Source: Ramlibacter pinisoli (GTDB lineage: Bacteria > Pseudomonadota > Gammaproteobacteria > Burkholderiales > Burkholderiaceae_C). From it: a DNA stretch of 64,000 bases. A program made the translations under genes and the position numbers. The DNA is taken from NCBI RefSeq assembly GCF_009758015.1, contig NZ_WSEL01000002.1:184894-248893 (forward strand). Reading direction: 5' to 3'. Position 1 is the first letter of the stretch; each line of letters begins with the position of its first letter. This document shows positions 28,375 to 37,262 of this stretch, piece by piece. The notes under the pieces are model-generated. The model searched no databases and was not told the origin of the DNA. It saw only the letters and a program-made list of their open reading frames with translations.

Positions 28375-29616
28375 GTGACTCCCACCCCCGTCCCCGCCCC
28401 GTCTGGCCGCATGACGCCGCTGGAGCGCCGCGCCAGCGTTTCGCTGGCCACCGTGTTCGCCTCGCGCATGCTGGGGCTGTTCCTGGTGCTGCCGGTGTTC
28501 GCGCTGGAGGCGGCCCGCTATCCCGGCGGCACCGACACCGCGCTGGTCGGCCTCGCGATGGGCATCTACGGCCTGACCCAGGGCATGCTGCAGATCCCGT
28601 TCGGGCTGGCCTCGGACCGCTTCGGCCGCAAGCGGGTGATCCTGCTCGGCCTGCTGGTGTTCGCGGCCGGCAGCTTCGTCGCCGCCGCCGCCCACAGCCT
28701 GACCTGGCTCATCGTGGGCCGGTCGCTGCAGGGCGCCGGCGCCGTCTCGGCCGCGGTCACGGCCCTGCTGGCCGACCAGACCCGCGACGAGGTCCGCACC
28801 AAGGCCATGGCGCTGGTCGGCGCCAGCATCGGGCTGATGTTCGCGCTGTCGCTGGTGGCGGCGCCGGCGATCGCCGCGCTGGTCGGCCTGTCCGGCCTGT
28901 TCGCACTCACCGGCGCGCTGGCGGTCGGCTGCATGGCCGTGGTGGGCTGGTGGACCCCGGCCGAGCCGGTCCAGCACAAGTCCGCGCCGCGCGGCCGGCT
29001 GGCCGAGGTGCTGGTGCACGGGCCGCTGCTGCGGCTGAACGTCGGGGTGTTCGTGCTGCACGCGGTGCAGCTGGCGATGTGGGTGGCCGTGCCGGCGCTG
29101 CTGGTGCAGTCCGGACTGGCCAAGGAGCGCCACTGGCTGGTCTACCTGCCGGCCGTGGTGGCCTCCTTCGTCGTCATGGGCGCCACCCTGTTCCCGCTCG
29201 AGCGGCGCGGCTACCTGCGGGCGGTGTTCCTGGCCGCCATCGGCCTCATCACCCTGGTGGAGATCGCGCTGACGCTGCTGCCGGCCCCCGGCACCGGCTG
29301 GCTCGCGATGCTGCTGTTCCTGTTCTTCTGCGGCTTCAACGTCCTCGAGGCCAGCCAGCCCAGCATGGCGTCGCGGGTGGCGCCGCCGCACGCGCGCGGC
29401 GCGGCGCTGGGCGTCTACAACACCCTCCAATCACTGGGCTTCTTTGCCGGCGGCGCGGTCGGCGGCTGGCTGGCCCAGCACGTTGGGGGACAGGCGCTGT
29501 TCGCCGCCTGCGCCGTGCTGATGCTGGTCTGGCTGCTGGTGGCATGGCCCATGCGCGCGCCGGCCCGGCAACCGTCGGCCGAGGAAGTGCTGGCCGAAGA
29601 AGCGCAGGCGACATAG
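28375..29616 (+). CDS. MFS transporter (YajR-like)
   Basis: A 413-residue transporter with about twelve membrane helices and a GTG start; an internal ATG at residue 13 is an alternative. The MFS motif A between helices 2 and 3 reads GLASDRFGRKRV. Helix 1 (FASRMLGLFLVLPVFALEA) is like the YajR/multidrug branch. It is followed 33 bp later by ssb. Substrate unknown. Confidence 0.87.
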   Translation: MTPTPVPAPSGRMTPLERRASVSLATVFASRMLGLFLVLPVFALEAARYPGGTDTALVGLAMGIYGLTQGMLQIPFGLASDRFGRKRVILLGLLVFAAGSFVAAAAHSLTWLIVGRSLQGAGAVSAAVTALLADQTRDEVRTKAMALVGASIGLMFALSLVAAPAIAALVGLSGLFALTGALAVGCMAVVGWWTPAEPVQHKSAPRGRLAEVLVHGPLLRLNVGVFVLHAVQLAMWVAVPALLVQSGLAKERHWLVYLPAVVASFVVMGATLFPLERRGYLRAVFLAAIGLITLVEIALTLLPAPGTGWLAMLLFLFFCGFNVLEASQPSMASRVAPPHARGAALGVYNTLQSLGFFAGGAVGGWLAQHVGGQALFAACAVLMLVWLLVAWPMRAPARQPSAEEVLAEEAQAT

Positions 29617-29649
29617 AGATAATGGTCAATCCCCCCAGGAGGACAGAAC

Positions 29650-30150
29650 ATGGCATCCGTCAACAAGGTCATCATCGTCGGCAACCTCGGCCGCGATCCC
29701 GAAATGCGCACCTTCCCCAGCGGTGACCGGGTCGCCAACGTCACCATCGCCACCACCGACCGCTGGAAGGACAAGCAGAGCGGCGAGATGAAGGAGGCCA
29801 CCGAGTGGCACCGGGTGGTGTTCAACGGCCGCCTGGCCGAGATCGCCGGCGAGTACCTGCGCAAGGGCTCAGCGGTCTACGTCGAGGGCAGCCTGCGCAC
29901 CCGCAAGTGGACCGACCAGCAGGGCGTGGAGAAGTACACCACCGAGATCCGCGCCGACCAGATGCAGATGCTGGGCAAGCGCGAAGGCATGGGCGCGCCC
30001 TCGGGCGGCGACGACGATGGCGGCGGCTACGACAGCGCGCCGCGGCGCGCCCCGGCGGCCGCGCCGCGCGCCGCGCCGGCAGCCCAGCGCCCCGCCCCCA
30101 GCAAGCCGTCGTCGGGCTTCGACGACATGGACGACGACATCCCGTTCTAG
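29650..30150 (+). CDS. ssb: Single-stranded DNA-binding protein
   Basis: A 166-residue SSB. The OB fold occupies residues 1-110 ([45 protein letters not shown]). A glycine/alanine/proline-rich linker follows, and the C-terminus is the acidic tip DMDDDIPF that recruits repair proteins. A strong AGGAGG ribosome binding site precedes the ATG. It is the last core gene before the accessory island. Confidence 0.98.
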   Translation: MASVNKVIIVGNLGRDPEMRTFPSGDRVANVTIATTDRWKDKQSGEMKEATEWHRVVFNGRLAEIAGEYLRKGSAVYVEGSLRTRKWTDQQGVEKYTTEIRADQMQMLGKREGMGAPSGGDDDGGGYDSAPRRAPAAAPRAAPAAQRPAPSKPSSGFDDMDDDIPF

Positions 30151-30177
30151 CTCGGATAAAGACGCTTTTTTGTTGGT

Positions 30178-30211
30178 AGGAGGCCCAGTTCCAGAGGGAA
30201 CTGGGCCTCCT
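30178..30211 (+). terminator. Strong terminator after ssb
   Basis: A perfect 15-bp inverted repeat (arms 30178-30192 and 30197-30211, AGAG loop) begins 28 bases after the ssb stop and is followed by TTTCG. Base composition drops just past it, so this also marks the left edge of the island. Confidence 0.85.
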
Positions 30212-30675
30212 TTCGCTATCAACACTCAAAAATTCGGGCTGCTGCCACCCTCGCAGAACTGGTACTTGCGCTGTCTGTGGGTACGTCGGTAGACTTAGCT
30301 CGCAATCGGGCAACGGGACTAGCCACCCCATCTCTTGCGGGTCCACACGACCTAGGGTGAATATGGCTTCGGATACTCAGCCCATATCCATGTTGGGTAT
30401 GTAAGGCATACCTGTCGTCCTCCGGGGCGGCGAAAGCGTGACCGCAAAGCAAGAACGGAAGCGCACCTGCATGGCCTTTGGAGGCCAGGGGGTGGCTCTG
30501 TGTTTGTTTTGCGATTTCGCAATGCGCGAGCGCGTCGGCGCCTCGGCGCTTTTCTAAGTAACTCATCTGTTCGCGGTCTGCCGGCCGTGCGGACGGACAC
30601 GCCTGCGCACGATCGAACGATCTCCGCCTCACGCAGCCCTGAGGTTCGTCGGCCCGTTGGCGAGGAGGGCAAGCC
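30212..30675. other. Gene-free left flank of the island
   Basis: No gene is supported in these 464 bases. They hold a short dyad TGCGA-TT-TCGCA (30510-30521) and a GC hairpin with arms AGCGC/GCGCT (30529-30550) followed by TTTT, possibly a weak terminator. I found no tRNA and no direct repeat matching the right flank. Confidence 0.5.
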
Positions 30676-31287
30676 ATGAGGCCTCACTTCTTCGTGCGCC
30701 GGCTGCGCTTCGAAAATGGTGAGCGCACGTCAGTCGTGGTGCGCCTCGACGCCGACTTGCCGGACCATGCGGCGGCAGGCTGGATGCCGCTTGCCTCAAG
30801 GCTGGGGATTGACCAGGAGCAAGAGGATGTCTTGCTCGCTGCCATCGACCCAGACTCCTCCGCCAATCCGTGGAAGGATCCCTTTGTCCGGCTGCGCAAC
30901 TTCCTCATCGTCGTGTTGTATCTCGCTGCCGGCATCCGGCGATGCGAGTTGGTCGGAATGCAAGTCGGCGACCTCAGTGTCTGGTGGCCGGAGACCATCA
31001 TCTATCACCGGGATCATGAGCCGATCGACAGACACCCGCGCCAGCCAGTCGTCATCGAAACTGCAGGTCTAGAGGCGACACTTGGCATCGCCGTGATTCA
31101 GCGACTCTCGAGCTACCTTGAGGCTCGACGGAAGCGGGATCCCGTCGGGAACATCGCTCAGCTGTGGATCCGCAATGGCGGAAGCGCCGCGCTCACCGAG
31201 GGCGATATCGGCAGGATCTTCAACGACATCCGCAAAGCCTGCTCCAGGACACCGGCACGCGGGTCGGGCGGCACGGGGAAAACGTGA
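30676..31287 (+). pseudogene. Deleted tyrosine recombinase (remnant copy)
   Basis: A 203-codon open frame that is a cut-down relative of the intact recombinase downstream. Residues 1-25 match that protein's N-terminus (RRLRFENGERTS). The frame then jumps to the equivalent of about residue 205: AIDPDSSANPWKDPFVRLRN, then LAAGIRRCELVGMQVGDL, which carries the catalytic arginine region. It diverges and stops just after IFNDIRKAC, before the HxxR box and the nucleophilic tyrosine. About 180 internal residues and the catalytic C-terminus are missing, so it cannot be an active recombinase. Confidence 0.8.
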
Positions 31288-31560
31288 TGGGGCCGCTGGA
31301 CGTTTCGCGGCGCCTTCGCTTTAGGGGTGGGGAACGCAGCTCGCACCACCGCCTCAGCCCATGCTCCTTCAAATCATCTAGTCGGTCGGAGCCGCCGTCG
31401 TGGGGATGGGCGGTGCTGCGCATGGCCGGACGATCTCGGCCGCACACATCTGCGAAACCCGCTGCGCTCTGTAAGGGGGGCCAGCTATGAAGCCGCTGTA
31501 CTTTGCGCGGAGACTGCGCTTCGAAAATGGTGAGCGCACGTCGACTGTGATGCGCAGCGA
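30676..31560 (+). repeat. Three tandem copies of a recombinase 5' end
   Basis: The start of the recombinase gene occurs three times in under 900 bp: at 30676 (identical DNA over LRFENGERTS compared with 31487), at 31287 (degenerate: MGPLDVSRRLRFRGGERSS), and at 31487 (the intact gene). Sequence about 55-65 bases upstream of the first and third copies is also alike (ACGATCTC followed by a C/G/A-rich run). This looks like repeated insertion or partial duplication at one spot. Confidence 0.75.
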
Positions 31561-32755
31561 CACTGGCATGCCGATCCATGCGACCGTACTGTTCATCAAT
31601 CGGTACCGATTGCAAGGTATCAAGGCAAACACGATCCATAAGATCGCCGGCTCACTGGCCCTGCTCTACCGGCACTGCCACCATAAGAAGCTCGATCTGG
31701 AGGCCCGGCTTCGCGCAGGCAAGTTCTTAACGAGCGCCGAGCTCGACCAGCTGGCCGACCTTGCCCAGTACCACGTCAAGGACCTGGACGAAGAACGGGC
31801 TGATGGCGGCGGAGTCTCGGCCTCCAAGGTCCGCAGCCTTGAACGGATGCGGATGCGCCGGAAGAAGGCCAAGGAACGCCAGCTTGTTGAGGTGCCTACG
31901 CGCGCGACCAGGACCAGGCACTTCGTGTCCTACTTGGAATTCCTGGGCGACTACTACGCCCGCCAGCTTCCTCTTGCCGCGAGTGATGCTTTCCTGCAAG
32001 AGATCGCGAAAGGCATCAAAGCGCTCGAGAAAATGGTCCCTCGGTACTCGAACTGGGCGAAGCTCGGCTCGAGGAAGGGAATGAGCGAGGAGGCGATGGA
32101 GCTCTTGGTCGCGGTCGTCGACCCAGACTCTCCCGCCAATCCGTGGAAGGTTCCTTTCGTCAGGTTGCGCAACTTCCTCATCGTCGTGTTGTATCTCGCT
32201 GCCGGCATCCGGCGTGGCGAGATGGCCGGACTGCAAGTCGGTGACCTCGGTACCTCGAGGCTAGTCATCACCATCTATCGACGAGCAGATGATGAGAATG
32301 ACAAGCGCGTACACCAGCCGGTCGCCAAGACTGCTGACCGAGAGATCACGGTTGACATTGCGCTGATGCAACGACTCCAGGACTACCTGGGAGAGCGTCG
32401 GAAAAAGAAGCCCGCCAGAAAGATCCCGCAGCTGTGGGTCACCGATGACGGGACCGCTGCCCTTTCCTACGACTCCATCGGAAAGATCTTCAACGACATC
32501 CGTAAAGCGTGTCCCGAACTCCCCCGCACGCTGACCACGCACGTGCTTCGGCATACCTGGAACGACCGCTTCTCGGAAGTCGCGACAAGGATGGGGCTCA
32601 AGCCCGCGGAGGAGGAGAAGGCGCGAGCCACGCATCAGGGCTGGAGTCCGGGCTCGAAGATGCCTGCCCGATACACGTTGCGAACCATTGAGGCGAACGC
32701 GCGAAAGGTCGGCCTCAAGCTTCAACAAGACCTCGAAAGCAGGATCAAAGAATGA
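31487..32755 (+). CDS. Tyrosine recombinase A (site-specific integrase)
   Basis: A 422-residue phage-integrase-family recombinase. The N-terminal arm/core-binding part covers about 1-200 and the catalytic domain the rest. Catalytic residues are visible: Arg242 in AAGIRRGEMAGLQVGDL, the HxxRH box TTHVLRHTW (His352, Arg355, His356) and the nucleophile Tyr396 in PARYTLRTIEANA. It is the first intact gene of a run whose members overlap by 4-8 bp. Its stop overlaps the next start (ATGA). It should cut and rejoin DNA at the element's attachment sites. The truncated copies upstream derive from a close relative. Confidence 0.9.
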   Translation: MKPLYFARRLRFENGERTSTVMRSDTGMPIHATVLFINRYRLQGIKANTIHKIAGSLALLYRHCHHKKLDLEARLRAGKFLTSAELDQLADLAQYHVKDLDEERADGGGVSASKVRSLERMRMRRKKAKERQLVEVPTRATRTRHFVSYLEFLGDYYARQLPLAASDAFLQEIAKGIKALEKMVPRYSNWAKLGSRKGMSEEAMELLVAVVDPDSPANPWKVPFVRLRNFLIVVLYLAAGIRRGEMAGLQVGDLGTSRLVITIYRRADDENDKRVHQPVAKTADREITVDIALMQRLQDYLGERRKKKPARKIPQLWVTDDGTAALSYDSIGKIFNDIRKACPELPRTLTTHVLRHTWNDRFSEVATRMGLKPAEEEKARATHQGWSPGSKMPARYTLRTIEANARKVGLKLQQDLESRIKE

Positions 32756-34275
32756 AGAGCGACAAGACCTCAGCCAACGCACTCATATCTGCGCTCCCGA
32801 AGGAAGCGTTCACCAAAAACGGCGTGAAGTTCTTCCCGCGAGAGAACCCTTGGAAGTTCCAAGACGGCGTGGTCGCAGTCCACATCAATTTCGATCGGAT
32901 TGCCTCCGAATGTCGCGCGCTGGAGCTGTCGCTTCGCTGGACACTGATGTCAGCCCTGCGCGGCATGGCGCCTAGGTACGCGCAGAACCTGTTCGAGGCG
33001 TTCGTTCACTTTTCGCAGAAGCTCCAAGCCGCCGGCACCGGCTGCATCAGTGTTGGAGTTCGCGAAATTCAGGCGTTCAAGGCGCAGCTGCTGCCGCACG
33101 AGCAGTACCGCGTGGGCACCCTCAATGCGCTGCTGCAACGATGGTTTAGTCTCAACCAGCCGGGTGTCGACGAAGAGAGCATCGACTATCTGCGCGAGAG
33201 CCGCAAGCCGGGCAACAGAAAAGGGCATGCAGTTCGGACACACGATCCAGTGCGAGGGCCATTCACGGCCATTGAGTACACGCTGTTGTACAGGGCTCTC
33301 GACCAGGCGTACGGCGCCGGGGAACTGGCCGTGTGGAGCTTCGTGCTGGGGCGGCTTCTCTTCGCAACCGGGGCACGGATTTCGCAGTACGCATCGATGA
33401 AACTGTGCGACCTGAAAGTCGACACCACGCCCGATGGTCGGCGCACGTTTACTGTCTACGTCCCACAAGTCAAGAAGGGCGACGAGCACTCGAGAAAGCA
33501 GCTAAAACCCTTCGAACTCTCCCCCCAGACCGGGCAGCTGGTGCTCGACTACATCGAGGCTTCCCTGGCGAAAGGCGCCGCGTCCGACGCGCCGTTCTTC
33601 CCGTCCAACAGGCCGAGCGCCGGCGCCGGAGCATTCTTGGGCCACTGTACCGGGCAAGAGCTCTCACAGCGCTTCCGTGAAGCGATAGAGCCGCACGTCC
33701 CAACGAGTCATCGACTGAACGGCGCGGACCTGCCGGTGTCCCCGACCCGATTTCGGTACACCTTCGGCACCCGGATGGCCGAGCAAGGCTGCAGCCGAGC
33801 GGTTATCGCTGACCGGCTCGGCCACTCCGATTTGCAGAACGTGGAGGTGTACTTCGAAGTGTCACCGGAACTCGCGGAGGACATCGACGAAGCCCTTTCC
33901 AGCTCTTTGGCGCCCATCGCCCAAGCCTTCCACGGCCGCCTGATCGAGAACGGATCGCAGGCAACCTTTGCCGGCGAGCCAGGATCCACGATCTTCGATT
34001 TCCGGCTCGCAAAGTCAGGTCTCGGAAGCTGCGGAACAAAGGCCTACTGCGGCTTCGATAAGCCGGTGGCCTGCTACACCTGCTTCAAGTTCGAGCCCTG
34101 GCTGGATGCACCCCACGAGAAAGTTCTTCACCGTCTCATAGAAGATCGAGAGCGGCATCGTACCGACAAGAGCATCGCTACTGTCAATGATGACGCCATC
34201 ATCGCGGTCCGTGAAGTGATTTCGGACTGTGCCGCGGTTCGCGCGCAGCGCGATGGAGGGGCGCTCAATGCCTGA
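32752..34275 (+). CDS. Tyrosine recombinase B with altered histidine box and Cys-rich tail
   Basis: A 507-residue tyrosine recombinase. Arg209 lies in LFATGARISQYASMKLCDL, and the C-terminal LGHSDLQNVEVYFE supplies the usual histidine and nucleophile Tyr367. The HxxRH box reads TRFRYTF (332-338), so the first histidine is threonine and the second tyrosine. After the catalytic domain comes a cysteine cluster (Cys427, Cys433, Cys441, Cys444) with a nearby histidine, a probable zinc module. It overlaps both neighbours (4 bp and 8 bp), so translation is coupled. Such second recombinases usually work together with a fully active partner. The match to GmtY of Gamma-Mobile-Trio elements is a suggestion only. 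Confidence 0.87.
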   Translation: MKSDKTSANALISALPKEAFTKNGVKFFPRENPWKFQDGVVAVHINFDRIASECRALELSLRWTLMSALRGMAPRYAQNLFEAFVHFSQKLQAAGTGCISVGVREIQAFKAQLLPHEQYRVGTLNALLQRWFSLNQPGVDEESIDYLRESRKPGNRKGHAVRTHDPVRGPFTAIEYTLLYRALDQAYGAGELAVWSFVLGRLLFATGARISQYASMKLCDLKVDTTPDGRRTFTVYVPQVKKGDEHSRKQLKPFELSPQTGQLVLDYIEASLAKGAASDAPFFPSNRPSAGAGAFLGHCTGQELSQRFREAIEPHVPTSHRLNGADLPVSPTRFRYTFGTRMAEQGCSRAVIADRLGHSDLQNVEVYFEVSPELAEDIDEALSSSLAPIAQAFHGRLIENGSQATFAGEPGSTIFDFRLAKSGLGSCGTKAYCGFDKPVACYTCFKFEPWLDAPHEKVLHRLIEDRERHRTDKSIATVNDDAIIAVREVISDCAAVRAQRDGGALNA

Positions 34276-36280
34276 CGGCCTCATCCATTTCACACCCCGA
34301 TCTGAGCTTAACGGCCACGCCAACGTCAGCGCTTTCATCAAGCTGTGCCGGCACGCCCCCGTTCTCAATGCCCACAAGCAATTCGACGAGAACATTTGGG
34401 AAACCGAAAAGACCAGGAAGGGAAAGAACGGTGTCGAGCGGATCGTCTTCAACACGTTGGAGGCTGCGAAGGGCGCCAAACATCTGCCAGCCCTACCGGA
34501 ACCCTTTGTTTCCTTTGCCAAGGCCGTCATCGTCTATCTGGAAGACAAGCGTCCGGTCGTCTCGCAAGGGCCGAGGCTCTCCGCTTTGCGCTGCCTGGAG
34601 GCTGCACTGCGCGAGAACGCCAGGGACCGCAGACCGACAGCTGTGACACCCACTGTCTTGGACGCCGCAGTCGATCTGGCCAGGCGGAACTTAAGCGACG
34701 CCGTTGCGTACAGGGTAGCCGGGGCGCTGGAGGCGATCGCTGAATTGATGCGCGAGAAGCGGTTCATTCGCATGAACACCCGTTGGGTGCACAGTGTTCC
34801 GAAACCGCGCGAGACTGGATCGCGCATCGATGAGGCATCACTTAGGGCGCGCCAGGAGAAGCTCCCATCGCCGGCGGCGATCCGCGGATTGGCAGGGGTC
34901 TTCCTCACTGCCATGGGTGTCGCTGACACCCTCATCTCCTCTTCCGCCACGTTGATGATGTGCGCGCCAGAGCGGATCAACGAAGTCGTCCGCCTGCGGC
35001 GCAACTGCATTGATGAAGGCGAAGGGCGGCTCGAGGGAAAACTCGGACTGCGGTGGTCTGGGTCCAAGGGCGCCGCTGACATTGTGAAGCCCATACCTAC
35101 CAAGATGGCTGACATCGCGCGAGAGGCGATCAGCCGACTTGAGACCTGCTCGCGAGCGGCGCACGAAATCGCTGCCTGGTACGTCCATAACCCTCGCAAG
35201 ATCTACCTGGCGAAGGACGTGGAGCATCTTCGTGCAAAGAAGCTCCTGACCACAGCCGAGGTAAGCCAGATCCTATGGGGTCCAGCTGGCGGCGCTGCTG
35301 TTCAATGGTGCAACAAGGAGGGCATCGAGCTGATCAAGGACGGGCGCACCGCGAGGGTGCGCTTCAGCGATGTCGAGAGGGCAGTGCTGTCCATGCTGCC
35401 TCGATCCTTCCCGTATCTGCCAGGAGACGGCCCTCCCATTCGTGTTGACGAAGCACTTTGCGTGATGCGAAAGAACGAGCTTCACCCGGGCCGCGCAACC
35501 TACGAATGCATGTTCGACGTCCTCGAGCAGAGCGATATCGGTTCACGTCTGGGCCAGAGAAATGACAGCGGGATTCCGTCCATCTTCGCCAAGTACGGCT
35601 TCACGGAGGACGACGGAAGTCCAATCGTCGTCAACTCTCACGCGTTCAGGCACTACCTGGAAACGCTTGCAGAGATGGGTGGGCTTACCGATGTCCAGAT
35701 CGCGGCATTCAGCGGTCGCGTGGACGTGAGGCAGAACAGCGCCTACGACCACATGACGTCGGACCAAGCGCAGGCCCCGATCCACCGAGCCACTAAGGAG
35801 CACGGGTTCATGAGTGGCCTCGTGAAGGCTCCTTCCCGCACATTGATCAATCGGGCTGACTTCGTGAAGCTGGATATTGGTGCGACGCACACGACCGACT
35901 ACGGGTTCTGCCGGCACGACTTCGCCGCGGAACCCTGCCAGATGCACCGCGACTGTCTGAATTGCGACGAGGAGGTGTGCGTTAAGGGAGAGGTTCACAA
36001 GCTAGCCGCGCTGCGGTTGCGCGTCGCGGAGACGAAACGCGCCCTGTCGGTGGCCAAGAAGGCCCTGACCGATCACGAGTTCGGCGCGGACAGGTGGGTC
36101 GCCCACCAGCAGAAGACGCTGATGCGCGCGGAGGAACTGCTGGCGCTGCTTACGAATCCTGATACCCCGGATGGCACTGTCATCACTTTGGCTGCCGAAG
36201 ATCAGCCAATGCCGATCGGTCATGTAGCGCCCAGCGCGACTACGCGGATCTCGTCCGCCCACCAGAGGGCTCTGAAATGA
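34268..36280 (+). CDS. Tyrosine recombinase C, large, with Cys-rich C-terminus
   Basis: A 670-residue recombinase-like protein. The C-terminal half carries Arg236 in CAPERINEVVRLRR, the box NSHAFRHYLETLAE (His458, Arg461, His462) and Tyr493 in QNSAYDHMT. Beyond it is a cysteine/histidine cluster (CRHDF, CQMHRDCLNCDEEVC) and then a helical coiled region. The long spacing between the first arginine and the HxxRH box is filled by an extra domain. I chose the ATG that overlaps the end of recombinase B by 8 bp. Architecture and order resemble the large integrase of multi-recombinase elements such as Tn554 TnpB or GmtZ. Confidence 0.85.
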   Translation: MPDGLIHFTPRSELNGHANVSAFIKLCRHAPVLNAHKQFDENIWETEKTRKGKNGVERIVFNTLEAAKGAKHLPALPEPFVSFAKAVIVYLEDKRPVVSQGPRLSALRCLEAALRENARDRRPTAVTPTVLDAAVDLARRNLSDAVAYRVAGALEAIAELMREKRFIRMNTRWVHSVPKPRETGSRIDEASLRARQEKLPSPAAIRGLAGVFLTAMGVADTLISSSATLMMCAPERINEVVRLRRNCIDEGEGRLEGKLGLRWSGSKGAADIVKPIPTKMADIAREAISRLETCSRAAHEIAAWYVHNPRKIYLAKDVEHLRAKKLLTTAEVSQILWGPAGGAAVQWCNKEGIELIKDGRTARVRFSDVERAVLSMLPRSFPYLPGDGPPIRVDEALCVMRKNELHPGRATYECMFDVLEQSDIGSRLGQRNDSGIPSIFAKYGFTEDDGSPIVVNSHAFRHYLETLAEMGGLTDVQIAAFSGRVDVRQNSAYDHMTSDQAQAPIHRATKEHGFMSGLVKAPSRTLINRADFVKLDIGATHTTDYGFCRHDFAAEPCQMHRDCLNCDEEVCVKGEVHKLAALRLRVAETKRALSVAKKALTDHEFGADRWVAHQQKTLMRAEELLALLTNPDTPDGTVITLAAEDQPMPIGHVAPSATTRISSAHQRALK

Positions 36281-36825
36281 GGAAGAGCAGAGCCCCCGAT
36301 CTCACAGACCATCTGATCGAATCGATCGTGGAGATCTTGGACGGATGGTCGGGAAAGATCACGTGGGAGTTGCTGTGCGCGAAGATCTCCGCGACGTTGG
36401 GCGCGCAGTATGACTATTCCCGCTTCACGCTAGGCGACCATCCTCGAATCAAAGCGGCGTTCGACCTTCGCAAGGATGCCGCTCGAGGGATGCCGTCCGG
36501 CGGCCCACGAGTTCCTCGAGACGAGCGGCTGCGTGCGGCATTCGAGCAAATCGAGCGACTGAAGGCGAAAGCTGCGCGACTCGATGTCGAGAACAGAAGG
36601 CTGCTTGAGCAGTTCCACGTCTGGGCGATAAACGCCGAGCGAGGTGGCATCTCGATGGATAACTTGAACAAGGCCCTCGCGAAGCCGCAGCGAGAGCAGA
36701 GCAGAGTCGAGAGGGACGGCGATGTGCCAAACAACCGCCACCGAGCTCGCGGGCGACTCCCTGGATCGGTTGAATCGCGCGCTGGTCAAGCCGCGGCGGG
36801 GACAGACCAAGTTGCGGAGGGATGA
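36277..36825 (+). CDS. Helical/coiled-coil accessory protein of the recombinase operon
   Basis: A 182-residue protein beginning in a 4-bp overlap with recombinase C. The first 65 residues look like a helix-turn-helix-type domain (ITWELLCAKISATLG, YSRFTLGDHPRIKAAF). Residues 85-115 form a likely coiled coil (RLRAAFEQIERLKAKAARLD). The last 40 residues are low-complexity and may be poorly conserved. Its position right after the large integrase is where GmtX- or TnpC-like accessory proteins are found. I cannot assign a biochemical role. Confidence 0.72.
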   Translation: MRKSRAPDLTDHLIESIVEILDGWSGKITWELLCAKISATLGAQYDYSRFTLGDHPRIKAAFDLRKDAARGMPSGGPRVPRDERLRAAFEQIERLKAKAARLDVENRRLLEQFHVWAINAERGGISMDNLNKALAKPQREQSRVERDGDVPNNRHRARGRLPGSVESRAGQAAAGTDQVAEG

Positions 36826-37262
36826 CGATGTCTAGCGGGCAGCAACTGGCAGAAGAGAACTTCCAGAGGTTCGTCACCTGGGCCGCGGCCAAGAGCGACG
36901 AAGAATACCGCTCGATGGTAAGCAGGGGGGTTCTTTCCAGAACGGAGATCGCCGCTGAGTGTGGCTTCGCGAAGTCAGCGCTCTCCCAGAACCCGCGTGT
37001 TCGTCAGTCCCTAAGTGACTTGGAATCCGGGCTCAGGGCGAGAGGCGTGCTTCCACAAGCCGTCCAAGCGGCCGCCCAGGCTCCTGCGCTAAGGCAACGG
37101 GAGGTAAGCGGTCTCGCGACGGCCCGAGATGCCGAACGTCTCAAACGCCTTGAGCAGGACAACGCGAGCCTGCGTGCAGAGGTTGCCGAACTTAAGCGAC
37201 TGCTTTCACGATACGCGGACCTCCAGGAGGCTCTCGCGGAAACAGGACGGGTGCCGCGATGA
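36822..37262 (+). CDS. HTH plus leucine-zipper-like accessory protein
   Basis: A 146-residue protein. The N-terminal half has a helix-turn-helix-like stretch (SRTEIAAECGFAKSALSQNP). The C-terminal 40 residues are a clear heptad coiled coil (RLKRLEQDNASLRAEVAEL). It overlaps its upstream and downstream neighbours by 4 bp each. It is probably a DNA-binding helper of the recombinases or helicase, which is inferred from context. Confidence 0.72.
   Translation: MTMSSGQQLAEENFQRFVTWAAAKSDEEYRSMVSRGVLSRTEIAAECGFAKSALSQNPRVRQSLSDLESGLRARGVLPQAVQAAAQAPALRQREVSGLATARDAERLKRLEQDNASLRAEVAELKRLLSRYADLQEALAETGRVPR

Noticed and set aside
30676..31287. Treating the first recombinase frame as a functional short integrase
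   Set aside because: It lacks the HxxR box and the nucleophilic tyrosine and has an internal deletion compared with the intact gene.
36277..37262. Assigning the two small proteins firmly to GmtX or TnpC
   Set aside because: Position and coiled-coil character fit, but the sequences give no diagnostic motif and I could not run a profile search.
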